Assembly (NCBI GenBank): GCA_964461865.1
Contig: CAYWVK010000006.1
Span: 1 to 26,133 of the forward strand
Length of the DNA stretch: 26,133 nt
Source: CAYWVK01 sp964461865
GTDB taxonomy: Bacteria; Patescibacteriota; Microgenomatia; Levybacterales; UBA12049
Direction: 5' to 3'
The notes beneath the pieces were generated by a model that did not search any database, was not told the origin of the DNA, and saw nothing but the letters and a program-made list of their open reading frames with translations. Each line of letters begins with the position of its first letter. The first letter of the stretch is position 1. A program made the translations under genes and the position numbers. Positions 8,788 to 15,882 of this stretch are shown piece by piece.

Positions 8788-9942
8788 TCAATCGATCTTT
8801 AAAATCCACTTTAAAAAAATTACTACATTTTCCTTACTGTTGAATAAGGGCTTAGTTTTTAACTTATTTTTAAATGATTTTACAGGAAGATTATCATCGT
8901 TTAAAATTTCTTTTCCCAAAACTTTTTTAATCTCCGATAAAATTGGCGTTCCTTTTATTTTTTCAATTTCCTTAATGGAGTCAAATACTTTATTATTACC
9001 CCCATCTACGTTCTTCATTGAAAATTGCAAAAATGGTTCTGTTCCTGCTTTTAATATAAAGGGGGTAATAGCAATTACATTCTCATCACTCCATACATTC
9101 TCAAACGCTTGTTTATAGAATTTACCAATTTGAGTATCTGTATATCTTTTTAATGTCCATCCTGTTTCTGTAATAAAAACAGGTAATTTTTTATTGGTAA
9201 AATTCTCGATGTATTTTTTTTCATATAAAAAACTATATATACTCCTACTAGTTGAAACACTTGGAAGCTCGGAAAATCCCGGATTTGGATAAGCATGACT
9301 AGCTAGTCCGTCAATTTGATTAAAAATCCCCGGTACTGCTTTTTCCATCTCCCTGTAAAAAGTTAGCTTATCCATTGCATCAGGATAATTATTAACCGAA
9401 GCATTATCCATTCCTGATGAAATAATAAAAAAATCCGGATTCTTAGATTTAAAAACAGTTACTGCATAACTTAGAAACTCTGCGTATTCTTTGGGCTCAG
9501 GACTTCCACCCCATTCATCACCCCTGTTAACTTCGTTATAAATAATTACATATCTATTTTTAGTTGGCCAATCAAGAGAGTTTAAAAAATTAGCAAAATC
9601 CAGTATTGATTCATATTTTGGCTTTTCCCAAACCTTGGTATTAAAATAATCTCCGTTTGTTGCAAGTCTAATTATAGGAATTAAATGATAATCCTTACAG
9701 TCGTCCATAAACTTTTGCCATTTTTCTAAATCTTTATCATGCGACTGAATAGGAATTGTTACATAACCCCAATCACCATTACTGGAATTAACTAATTGCC
9801 TCGCATCCTCTAATTCATCGGTAAATAATATATGTATTCCAATTTTGTTGTTAGCTGTTGATAGAGGATCATAAATTGCATTTACGTTAAACGGAAATAA
9901 CAAAAAAACCACAACATATATTAGAAAAATAATTCTTTTCAT
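8788..9942 (-). CDS. Secreted TIM-barrel protein resembling clan GH-A glycoside hydrolases
   Basis: 384 residues with a Sec signal peptide (residues 1-22, cleavage after VNA) and a following (beta/alpha)8-type domain. The two expected retaining-glycosidase glutamates are present: acid/base E137 in VIIYNEVNRGDEWGG (the Asn-Glu pair at the end of strand 4) and nucleophile E259 in PVFITETGW (strand 7). DGLASHAYPNPG between them is another clan GH-A hallmark. It would act outside the cell on a glycan, or bind one; the specific family (GH5, GH39 or a lookalike) cannot be decided by eye. The final ~50 residues are a basic tail. It heads the minus-strand run containing hexose-phosphate enzymes and has its own extended -10 box at 9957-9949. 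Confidence 0.78.
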   Translation of the reverse strand: MKRIIFLIYVVVFLLFPFNVNAIYDPLSTANNKIGIHILFTDELEDARQLVNSSNGDWGYVTIPIQSHDKDLEKWQKFMDDCKDYHLIPIIRLATNGDYFNTKVWEKPKYESILDFANFLNSLDWPTKNRYVIIYNEVNRGDEWGGSPEPKEYAEFLSYAVTVFKSKNPDFFIISSGMDNASVNNYPDAMDKLTFYREMEKAVPGIFNQIDGLASHAYPNPGFSELPSVSTSRSIYSFLYEKKYIENFTNKKLPVFITETGWTLKRYTDTQIGKFYKQAFENVWSDENVIAITPFILKAGTEPFLQFSMKNVDGGNNKVFDSIKEIEKIKGTPILSEIKKVLGKEILNDDNLPVKSFKNKLKTKPLFNSKENVVIFLKWILKID

Positions 9943-9948
9943 ATATAA

Positions 9949-9987
9949 ATTATACCACCTTGAGCTACTTAATATTCTTGGTATAAT
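9949..9987. promoter_or_regulatory. Divergent extended -10 promoters forming a perfect inverted repeat
   Basis: TGGTATAAT occurs on the plus strand (9979-9987, facing dus) and on the minus strand (9957-9949, facing the glycosidase-like gene), a perfect 9-base inverted repeat with 21 bases between. For dus a -35 TTGAGC (9960-9965) lies 16 bases upstream of the -10. The ATGs follow after 7 (dus) and 6 bases, predicting leaderless mRNAs both ways. Confidence 0.65.
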
Positions 9988-9994
9988 CTTTTAG

Positions 9995-10942
9995 ATGAAA
10001 AACTTTTGGAATGATTTGAAAAAGCCTTTTTCAATTGTTGCTCCAATGGACGGAGTAACAGATGTTATCTTTAGGCAAATGTTGGTCTTTTTAGGCAAGC
10101 CTGATGTTTTATTCACTGAATTTACTCCTGTTAATGGAATTTTTTCAAAAGGAAAAGCTATTGTAACTTCAAATCTTTTATTTAAAAAAAACGAACAACC
10201 AATTGTTGCACAAATATGGGGAACAGATCCTAATTTGTTTTATAAAGCTGCAAAATATATTGTTTCCCTTGGATTCTATGGAATAGATATTAACATGGGC
10301 TGTCCGGATAAAACGACTATTAAAAAAGGGGCCTGTGCTGCTCTTATCAAGAATCAAAAGTTGTCAGCTCAAATTATTGAGGCAACCAAAAAAGGAGCAG
10401 AGGAAATTCCTGTAAGTGTAAAAACAAGAATTGGATTTAGTGAAAACGAAACAGATTCATGGATCTCTTTTTTATTAAAACAAAACATAAGTGCTTTAAC
10501 AATTCATCTTAGAACTGCAAGCGAGCAATCAAATCCTCCTGCACACTGGGAAGAAATGCCAAAAATTATTGAAATGAGAAATAAAATTAACCCAAGTACA
10601 CTAATAATTGGCAATGGAGATATTTATTCCTTAAGTGATTTAAAAGAAAAACATGAGAGATATAAATGTGACGGATATATGATTGGAAGAGGGATACTTG
10701 CAAATCCCTGGTTATTTAGCAAGAAAAAAGAAATAACACAAAAGGAAAAAATTGACACCTATCTAAAACACATTAGATTATTTAAAAAAATATGGAAAAA
10801 TACCAGAGACTTTAATGTGCTTAAAAAATTTTGCAAAGTGTATATAAACAACTTTGCTAACGCTTCAAACTTAAGAGAAAAAATAATGGAAACAAAAAAT
10901 TTTGAAGAATTGGAAAAAATAGTTAAAATATATAAAGGATAG
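9995..10942 (+). CDS. dus: tRNA-dihydrouridine synthase
   Basis: An FMN-dependent enzyme that reduces specific uridines in the tRNA D-loop to dihydrouridine. The 315-residue TIM barrel shows IVAPMDGVTDVIFRQM (about 14-30), QIWGTDPNLF, INMGCPDKTTIKKGACAALI with catalytic Cys103, VSVKTRIGF (K143, R145), LTIHLRTASEQ (H171) and GYMIGRGILANPWLF, all family signatures. Which uridine it modifies (DusA/B/C type) cannot be told. There is no Shine-Dalgarno site; a promoter sits 7 bases before the ATG. greA follows after 33 bases and is probably on the same transcript. Confidence 0.94.
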   Translation: MKNFWNDLKKPFSIVAPMDGVTDVIFRQMLVFLGKPDVLFTEFTPVNGIFSKGKAIVTSNLLFKKNEQPIVAQIWGTDPNLFYKAAKYIVSLGFYGIDINMGCPDKTTIKKGACAALIKNQKLSAQIIEATKKGAEEIPVSVKTRIGFSENETDSWISFLLKQNISALTIHLRTASEQSNPPAHWEEMPKIIEMRNKINPSTLIIGNGDIYSLSDLKEKHERYKCDGYMIGRGILANPWLFSKKKEITQKEKIDTYLKHIRLFKKIWKNTRDFNVLKKFCKVYINNFANASNLREKIMETKNFEELEKIVKIYKG

Positions 10943-10975
10943 GATTTGTCTTTACCTAGTTAGCTTAATTACAAT

Positions 10976-11428
10976 ATGGATAAAATTATTTTTACAAAAA
11001 TTGGATTTGAGGAGTTAAAAAAGAAAACAGAGGATCTAATAAAAGAAAGACCCGTTGCGGTTTTGGATTTAAAAAAAGCTCGCGAGATGGGTGATCTTTC
11101 CGAAAATGGTTATTATAAAGCCGCAAAATTTAAGCTAATCGATATTGATAGGGCAATTCGAAAAAATAATTATTTAATTAAACATGCAAATGTAATAACT
11201 CCTGTTAAAAACGATCGATTAGGAATTGGATCAAAAATCACAGTTGAAACGGAAGGCAAAGAAAAAAAATATGAAATAGTTGGTAAATATGAGGCAAATC
11301 CGTCAGAGAGTAAAATTTCCTACCTTTCCCCAGTTGGAAAAGCACTATTGGGTAAAAAAGCAGGAGAAAGTGTTAGGATAAAACTGCAAGATAAAATTGT
11401 CGTTTATAAAATTGTAAATATTAACTAA
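10976..11428 (+). CDS. greA: Transcription elongation factor GreA
   Basis: Binds RNA polymerase through the secondary channel and stimulates cleavage of backtracked RNA. It has 150 residues, slightly short of the usual 158. The N-terminal coiled coil carries the catalytic tip REMGDLSENGYYKAAK with D40 and E43 (equivalent to D41 and E44 of E. coli), and the C-terminal FKBP-like domain ends with ISYLSPVGKALLGKKAGESV. The A/E in SENAEY is replaced by GY here. A TACAAT-like hexamer directly abuts the ATG and is too close to be its promoter, so read-through from dus is more likely. Confidence 0.94.
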   Translation: MDKIIFTKIGFEELKKKTEDLIKERPVAVLDLKKAREMGDLSENGYYKAAKFKLIDIDRAIRKNNYLIKHANVITPVKNDRLGIGSKITVETEGKEKKYEIVGKYEANPSESKISYLSPVGKALLGKKAGESVRIKLQDKIVVYKIVNIN

Positions 11429-11444
11429 GCTATAGAGATTCTTT

Positions 11445-11472
11445 CTGTGAGCCGTATAGGTCTGGAACCCAT
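11445..11472 (-). pseudogene. Degenerate tRNA-Lys-like 3' end (T-arm and acceptor strand)
   Basis: Read on the minus strand this has a 5-bp T-stem (ATGGG/CCTAT, one G-U), a 7-base loop TTCCAGA and an acceptor 3' strand ACGGCTC followed by A. The acceptor strand is identical to that of the intact tRNA-Lys(UUU) 430 bases away. No matching anticodon arm, D-arm or 5' acceptor strand is found at the right distance, so it is a remnant or an attachment-site copy, not a functional tRNA. Confidence 0.5.
11446..11456. repeat. Direct repeat copy A (tRNA-Lys 3'-end sequence)
   Basis: TGTGAGCCGTA, identical to 11886-11896 inside tRNA-Lys(UUU). Similarity continues imperfectly for about 10 more bases (AGG, then TGGAACC against TTGAACC). 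The two copies, same orientation, bracket the orphan ORF at 11566-11850. Confidence 0.6.
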
Positions 11473-11565
11473 TCGGCCTTATAACTCCATATTTTACATT
11501 TTTTTATCATTAAGAGATTATCTTCGATTTAACTCAAAGCTAACTTGCTCAGTGGAGCGGCTTAC

Positions 11566-11850
11566 CTAATCAGTCCTTCCATTCCAAGTTTTTGGTAAAT
11601 CTGTTGTGCCTGTTCGTCTTTCGTATTCCTCAATAAAATGTAAAAGATTCGCTGCATGCCTTAACACTGAATACGCGCTAACTCCCAATTGGTCAATTGG
11701 TTCAAAATTTACTTCAGTTTCGACTAATTCGCGGATTTCCTTCATATCGCCCTCTAAAGCTCTTGGATCGTACTCTAACAAATGTTTATAAAAGCGGCGA
11801 TTATTTGATTCGTGACCAGAACTAGGTGGCCTTTGTGATTCATGATTCAT
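11566..11850 (-). CDS. Orphan 94-residue hypothetical protein between tRNA-Lys repeats
   Basis: I do not recognise this protein. It is soluble, acidic to neutral, predicted mostly helical after a disordered polar start (MNHESQRPPSSGHESNNRRF), with a helix rich in Glu (about 38-50) and another, SVLRHAANLLHFIEEYERRTG (about 61-81, a 21-residue run named here only by its ends SVLR and RRTG). No cysteine, signal or membrane segment. Its sequence is about 38% G+C over the four lines I counted, against about 30% in a uvrA sample, and it lies between two direct repeats of the tRNA-Lys 3' end. No Shine-Dalgarno or clear promoter is visible. It may be a recent acquisition. Coding status is likely from the protein-like composition but not proven. 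Confidence 0.55.
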   Translation of the reverse strand: MNHESQRPPSSGHESNNRRFYKHLLEYDPRALEGDMKEIRELVETEVNFEPIDQLGVSAYSVLRHAANLLHFIEEYERRTGTTDLPKTWNGRTD

Positions 11851-11885
11851 CTTTATATTTTTAATTTATTGGACGGATAATCAAT

Positions 11886-11896
11886 TGTGAGCCGTA
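11886..11896. repeat. Direct repeat copy B (within tRNA-Lys 3' end)
   Basis: TGTGAGCCGTA, matching copy A at 11446-11456. It covers the acceptor 3' strand and discriminator of tRNA-Lys(UUU), the classic location of integrase attachment sites. Confidence 0.6.
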
Positions 11897-11959
11897 CAGG
11901 ATTTGAACCTGTGACCAAGAGCTTAAAAGGCTCCTGCTCTACCGCTGAGCTAACGGCCC
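11888..11959 (-). tRNA. tRNA-Lys (anticodon UUU)
   Basis: A complete 72-base cloverleaf on the minus strand: acceptor GGGCCGT/ACGGCTC with discriminator A, D-arm GCTC/GAGC, anticodon stem GGAGC/GCTCT around loop CTTTTAA (anticodon TTT), 5-base variable loop, and T-arm ACAGG/CCTGT with loop TTCAAAT. CCA is not encoded, so it must be added by an enzyme. A near-consensus promoter lies just upstream. Confidence 0.96.
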
Positions 11960-11968
11960 GATTTCATA

Positions 11969-12019
11969 ATTATATCAACCAAAGCTAAACTTGACAAGGA
12001 TTTATAAAATCCATAAACT
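11969..12019. promoter_or_regulatory. Divergent promoters sharing one -35 palindrome
   Basis: Minus strand, for tRNA-Lys: TTGTCA (11997-11992), 17-base spacer, TGA plus TATAAT (11974-11969). Plus strand, for the MscS-like gene: TTGACA (11991-11996), 17-base spacer, TAAACT (12014-12019). The two -35 hexamers lie on opposite strands of the same palindrome CTTGACAAG (11990-11998), so only one polymerase could occupy the site at a time. The tRNA promoter is the best match to consensus in the window. Confidence 0.7.
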
Positions 12020-12037
12020 AAAACTAATCTACAAATG

Positions 12038-12049
12038 AAAGGAGGTGAT
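12038..12049 (+). promoter_or_regulatory. Strong Shine-Dalgarno site of the MscS-like gene
   Basis: AAAGGAGGTGAT, fully complementary to the usual 16S rRNA 3' end, with 3 bases before ATG 12053. It decides the start: an in-frame ATG at 12035 would translate the ribosome-binding site itself. It is exceptional here, as most genes in the window lack any such site. Confidence 0.85.
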
Positions 12050-12052
12050 AAC

Positions 12053-12712
12053 ATGACAGGAATCGGAGACACGATTGTATCCTCCTTAAATAATGGACTT
12101 TTGGCATTCGTTAATTTTATTCCTAAATTAGTTGCAGGTTTAATCGTAATTTTAATTGGTATAATTGTTGCATCAATAGTTAAGCAATTAATTGTTGGTA
12201 TTTTTAAAGCTTTAAGAATTGAAAAATTCTTAAGAAAATACGGAGTACCGGAATTAAAAGACGAATTCTCCTGGACTAATATACTATCTGAACTGGTCAG
12301 ATGGTTTGTAATTGTTTTATTCCTTATTCCAATGGCAGAAGTCTGGGGTCTTCCAAGAATTACAGAAGTACTAAATGAAGTATTATTGTACTTACCAAAT
12401 GTATTCGTAGCCGCAATTATTGCTATGGTTGGATTTGTGTTTGCAAGACTTACACATGATGTTGTTTTAGTATCAATAAAAAATGTTGATCCAAAAACAG
12501 CAGCAGCAATAGCATCTGTTGCAAGATGGGCGATTAATATATTTGTAATTCTAGCTGTACTAACTCAATTGGGAGTAGCTGCTGACTTAATAAGAATACT
12601 ATTCACAGGACTTGTAGCAATGCTTGCATTAGCCGGAGGAATTGCGTTTGGGTTAGGCGGACAGGGAGGAGCTAAAGAAATCGTAGACGGATTAAAAAGG
12701 AAATTTAAGTAA
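12053..12712 (+). CDS. MscS-like conserved-TM-helix membrane protein without the cytoplasmic domain
   Basis: A 219-residue integral membrane protein with about five hydrophobic segments (roughly 19-46, 83-98, 112-132, 155-175, 178-203). The pattern of VKQLIVGIFKALRIEKFLRKYGV after the first helix (quoted by its ends VKQL and KYGV) and the glycine-rich final helix LALAGGIAFGLGGQGGAKEIV resemble the conserved TM helix repeats and pore helix of small mechanosensitive channel relatives (PF05552 type). The MscS beta-domain and cytoplasmic vestibule are missing; the protein ends 16 residues after the pore-like helix. Function is probably a channel or membrane stabiliser, unproven. The strong ribosome-binding site and promoter suggest abundant expression. 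Confidence 0.8.
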   Translation: MTGIGDTIVSSLNNGLLAFVNFIPKLVAGLIVILIGIIVASIVKQLIVGIFKALRIEKFLRKYGVPELKDEFSWTNILSELVRWFVIVLFLIPMAEVWGLPRITEVLNEVLLYLPNVFVAAIIAMVGFVFARLTHDVVLVSIKNVDPKTAAAIASVARWAINIFVILAVLTQLGVAADLIRILFTGLVAMLALAGGIAFGLGGQGGAKEIVDGLKRKFK

Positions 12713-12715
12713 CAA

Positions 12716-12744
12716 TTGTCTAAATGTAATATTTTAGATATAAT
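12716..12744 (+). promoter_or_regulatory. tRNA-Glu promoter
   Basis: TTGTCT (12716-12721), 17-base spacer, TATAAT (12739-12744), 13 bases before the first base of the tRNA. It begins four bases after the stop of the MscS-like gene, so the tRNA is independently transcribed. Confidence 0.7.
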
Positions 12745-12757
12745 ACTTAAGTTTAAT

Positions 12758-12831
12758 GCCGCGTTCGTCTAGTGGCCTAGGACATCGGGTTTTCAGCCCG
12801 AGAATCAGGGGTTCGAATCCCCTACGCGGTA
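12758..12831 (+). tRNA. tRNA-Glu (anticodon UUC)
   Basis: Cloverleaf with acceptor GCCGCGT/ACGCGGT (first pair G-U) and discriminator A, D-arm GTC..GAC, anticodon stem TCGGG/CCCGA around loop TTTTCAG (anticodon TTC), and T-arm AGGGG/CCCCT with loop TTCGAAT. CCA is not encoded. The TTCGTCTAGTGGCCTAGGAC core is typical of bacterial tRNA-Glu. Confidence 0.95.
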
Positions 12832-12839
12832 CTATATAA

Positions 12840-12868
12840 TTGCTAATACTCATAAATTCCTCTATAAT
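12840..12868 (+). promoter_or_regulatory. uvrA promoter
   Basis: TTGCTA (12840-12845), 17-base spacer, TATAAT (12863-12868). Transcription would start near 12875, giving a leader of about 90 bases, far longer than at other genes here. Confidence 0.6.
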
Positions 12869-12874
12869 ATAAGT

Positions 12875-12964
12875 TCGATTTTAACCCCGATAATAATACT
12901 TACTTTCGCTCGAGGATTACATCCACGCATCGAAAGAGCGTAATTACGGGGCAGGCCTCCATCT
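12875..12964 (+). promoter_or_regulatory. Structured 5' leader of uvrA, candidate cis-regulatory RNA
   Basis: The leader is unusually rich in G and C. Outer stem CCCCG (12885-12889) with CGGGG (12947-12951). Inside, two exclusive stems share bases: CTTTCG (12903-12908) with CGAAAG (12931-12936), or CGCTC (12907-12911) with GAGCG (12936-12940). Innermost is GGAT (12914-12917) with ATCC (12921-12924). No known riboswitch class is recognised. GGATTACATCC is also a DNA palindrome that a repressor could bind. There is no Shine-Dalgarno site before the ATG. Structure is seen; a regulatory role is inferred. Confidence 0.45.
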
Positions 12965-15859
12965 ATGGATAAAATTATTGTAAAAGGAGCAAGGGAACAT
13001 AACCTCAAAAATATAGACGTAGAGATACCGAAAGATAAATTAGTGGTTTTTACAGGTCTTTCTGGAAGTGGTAAATCATCACTTGCTTTTGACACTATTT
13101 ATGCTGAAGGACAAAGAAGATACGTAGAGAGTTTATCTTCCTACGCAAGACAATTTTTAGGCATAATGAAAAAACCGGATGTAGATTTTATTGAAGGATT
13201 ATCTCCGGCAATATCAATCGATCAAAAATCCACATCACATAATCCAAGAAGCACTGTTGGAACCGTAACTGAAATTTATGATTATTTAAGACTACTTTTC
13301 GCAAGAATAGGACATCCTCATTGTCCAAAATGTGGTAGAGAAATATCACATTTAACTAAAGAGCAAATTGTTAATTCAATTTTTGGATTACTTACAAAAA
13401 ATAACAGCCAGAGAATTAAACTCTTAATTATGTCTCCTATTGTAAAAGACAGAAAAGGGGAGTACAACGAACTTTTTTTAGATCTTAAAAAAAGAGGATA
13501 TAAGAAAGCGAGAATTGACAACCATGTCTATAACCTAAGTGAGGACTTTGTTTTAATTAAAACTAATAAGCACACTGTTGAGGCAATTATTGATGAAATA
13601 ATTTTGTCTAAAGATAGCGATAAAGACAGAATTGCAACCGATGTTGAACAAGGATTAAAGCTGGGAAACGGAGAATTAATAGTCTCTATTATAAAAGATG
13701 CTGGATTTTCTCTTCCTGAAAAACCAAAAAAAATGGAAGATGAACTATTTAGTGAAAAATTTGCATGTCCAATCTGCAATATTTCTCTTCCTGAAATTGA
13801 ACCAAGGTTATTTTCATTTAACACACCGCATGGTGCCTGTGCAAAATGTAATGGACTGGGAACAATTTTAACAATTGATAAAGACTTGGTTTTTAACAAA
13901 AATTTAACAATCCTTGAAGGAGGAATAATGCCATTTTCAAATATTTTTGAACACGATACCTGGTTTAGTAGAACTTTTAAAATAGTTTGTAAAACAAATG
14001 ACATCCCGCTTGATAAAAGAATAATCGATTTAACCAATAAACAAAAAGAATTATTGCTAAACGGAACAGGAAACAAAGTTTACGAAGTTGAAGGTGAAAA
14101 TCGATGGGGTAGAAAAACTAAGATATATGAGGAGTTTAAAGGAATTATTGAAGAATTAATGAAAAAATATAACGAAACAGAATCAAGCTTTGCACACTCT
14201 TTTTACGAAAGATATATGCGCTATGAAGTTTGTACAGAATGTAACGGCACAAGACTTAAAAAAGAGGCATTAGGAGTAACAATTAATAACAAATCTATAG
14301 TTGAGTTATCTGATATGTCCATTGATGATGAATATAATTTTATTAATGAACTCCCAAAAAAAATATCAGCAAGAGATACTGAAATTGCAAAATTAATAAT
14401 TAAAGAGATTAAACAAAGATTATCATTTCTTTTAGATGTTGGACTTGATTATTTAACCTTATCAAGAGGTGCGCAAACTCTAGCTGGAGGAGAAGCACAA
14501 AGAATAAGACTGGCCTCACAAATAGGAAGCGGCCTAACAGGAGTTTTATACGTTCTAGATGAGCCATCCATTGGTCTTCATCCAAAAGACAACAAAAAAC
14601 TAATTGATACGTTAAAAAAACTAAGAGACCTAGGAAACACCGTACTTGTCGTTGAGCATGATGAAGAGACAATGAGAGAATCCGATTACATTTTTGATTT
14701 CGGACCCGAAGCAGGAATAAAAGGAGGAAAAATAATTGCAAAAGGAACAATAGAAGAAATTAAAAAAAATCCAAATTCACTAACAGGTAAATATTTATCA
14801 AACATCAAAAAAATAAGTATTCATAAAAACGGGGATACGGATGTAAAAACACTAGAGGGCTTAAATAAACTAACAATATATAAAGCAAGTGAGCATAATT
14901 TGAAAAATATTGATGTTTCGTTTCCTTTAAATAGATTTACCGTTGTTACAGGAGTATCAGGATCCGGAAAATCAACACTGATAAATGACATTTTATATCA
15001 TGCTTTAATGCAAAAGAAAAATCCGTATCATAGGCAAAAACCCGGTAAATTTATGGAGATGCAAGGTCACGAATTATTAAAAAATATTTATCTAATTGAT
15101 CAATCGCCAATAGGAAGAACTCCTAGAAGCAATCCTGCAACCTATACCGGTATATTTTCATATATTAGAGATCTATTTGCACAAACAAAAGATGCAAAAA
15201 TTAAAGGCTATGGACCGGGAAAATTTTCCTTTAACGTAAAGGGAGGAAGATGTGAAGCTTGCCAGGGAGAAGGACGTATTAAAATTGAAATGCAGTTTTT
15301 ACCCGATATTTATATTACATGCGATGTTTGCAATGGGAAAATGTACAATAAAGATGTTTTAGATATCACATTCAGCGGGAAAAATATTGCAGAAGTATTA
15401 AACATGAGCGTAGCGGAAGCTCTTAATTTTTTCTCTTTTTCAGCTCCATTATCTCATAAGCTAAAAACACTAAATGAAGTAGGATTATCATATATAAAAC
15501 TTGGTCAACCAGCACCTACTTTATCTGGGGGGGAAGCTCAAAGAGTAAAACTAGCAACAGAATTATCAAAAAAAGGCCAAAATTCACTTTATCTTTTAGA
15601 TGAGCCCACAACAGGACTTCACTTTGCAGATCTTGAGAAACTGTTACATGTTTTAAGAGAATTAGCAAATCAAAACAACACCGTAATTGTTATTGAACAC
15701 AATTTAGATGTAATTAAAAATGCCGATTATATCATTGACTTAGGACCAAATGGCGGTGAAAAAGGCGGAGAAATCGTTGCAACGGGTACACCAAGCGAAA
15801 TTGCCAGTAACCCAAAATCACATACAGGAAGATTCTTAAAACCCCTCTTATCTTTTTAA
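12965..15859 (+). CDS. uvrA: Excinuclease ABC subunit UvrA
   Basis: The damage-sensing ATPase of nucleotide excision repair; with UvrB it scans DNA for bulky lesions. Two ABC ATPase modules in 964 residues, normal length. Module I: Walker A GLSGSGKS (31-38), signature LAGGEAQR near 506 with Ala where LSGGE is usual, then VLYVLDEPSIGLHP. First zinc site C268/C271/C292/C295 and an extra pair C120/C123. Module II: Walker A GVSGSGKST (663-671), C-terminal zinc module C763/C766/C786/C789, signature LSGGEAQR and LYLLDEPTTGLHF. The start MDKIIVKGAREHNLKNIDV is canonical. It is followed after 23 bases by the transglutaminase-like gene and then uvrC, a likely operon. The long structured leader may control it. 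uvrB is not in the window. Confidence 0.98.
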   Translation: MDKIIVKGAREHNLKNIDVEIPKDKLVVFTGLSGSGKSSLAFDTIYAEGQRRYVESLSSYARQFLGIMKKPDVDFIEGLSPAISIDQKSTSHNPRSTVGTVTEIYDYLRLLFARIGHPHCPKCGREISHLTKEQIVNSIFGLLTKNNSQRIKLLIMSPIVKDRKGEYNELFLDLKKRGYKKARIDNHVYNLSEDFVLIKTNKHTVEAIIDEIILSKDSDKDRIATDVEQGLKLGNGELIVSIIKDAGFSLPEKPKKMEDELFSEKFACPICNISLPEIEPRLFSFNTPHGACAKCNGLGTILTIDKDLVFNKNLTILEGGIMPFSNIFEHDTWFSRTFKIVCKTNDIPLDKRIIDLTNKQKELLLNGTGNKVYEVEGENRWGRKTKIYEEFKGIIEELMKKYNETESSFAHSFYERYMRYEVCTECNGTRLKKEALGVTINNKSIVELSDMSIDDEYNFINELPKKISARDTEIAKLIIKEIKQRLSFLLDVGLDYLTLSRGAQTLAGGEAQRIRLASQIGSGLTGVLYVLDEPSIGLHPKDNKKLIDTLKKLRDLGNTVLVVEHDEETMRESDYIFDFGPEAGIKGGKIIAKGTIEEIKKNPNSLTGKYLSNIKKISIHKNGDTDVKTLEGLNKLTIYKASEHNLKNIDVSFPLNRFTVVTGVSGSGKSTLINDILYHALMQKKNPYHRQKPGKFMEMQGHELLKNIYLIDQSPIGRTPRSNPATYTGIFSYIRDLFAQTKDAKIKGYGPGKFSFNVKGGRCEACQGEGRIKIEMQFLPDIYITCDVCNGKMYNKDVLDITFSGKNIAEVLNMSVAEALNFFSFSAPLSHKLKTLNEVGLSYIKLGQPAPTLSGGEAQRVKLATELSKKGQNSLYLLDEPTTGLHFADLEKLLHVLRELANQNNTVIVIEHNLDVIKNADYIIDLGPNGGEKGGEIVATGTPSEIASNPKSHTGRFLKPLLSF

Positions 15860-15882
15860 GATAAAACTGCAATAATTAAATA

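Larger units (their letters stand above)
11429..11565. other. Non-coding gap with tRNA-like 3' end and a potential 119-base closed stem
   Basis: No gene is seen. On the plus strand GTGAGCCG (11447-11454) pairs fully (one G-U) with CGGCTTAC (11558-11565), closing a 119-base segment, and a small hairpin GCTC/GAGC with a 4-base loop sits at 11547-11558. On the minus strand 11446-11472 resembles a tRNA T-arm plus acceptor. A terminator for greA is not obvious. Confidence 0.4.

Noticed and set aside
11447..11565. 5S rRNA, suggested by a 119-base length and a closing stem
   Set aside because: The conserved 5S core (loop B/C region and loop E motif) is not present and the segment is too A+T-rich.
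11606..11791. Plus-strand frame opposite the orphan ORF
   Set aside because: Ser/Leu/Lys-rich composition without domain character; the minus-strand frame gives a more protein-like helical sequence.
12862..13095. Minus-strand 77-residue frame over the uvrA leader and start
   Set aside because: It lies mostly opposite the uvrA coding start and has no promoter or family resemblance; treated as a shadow.
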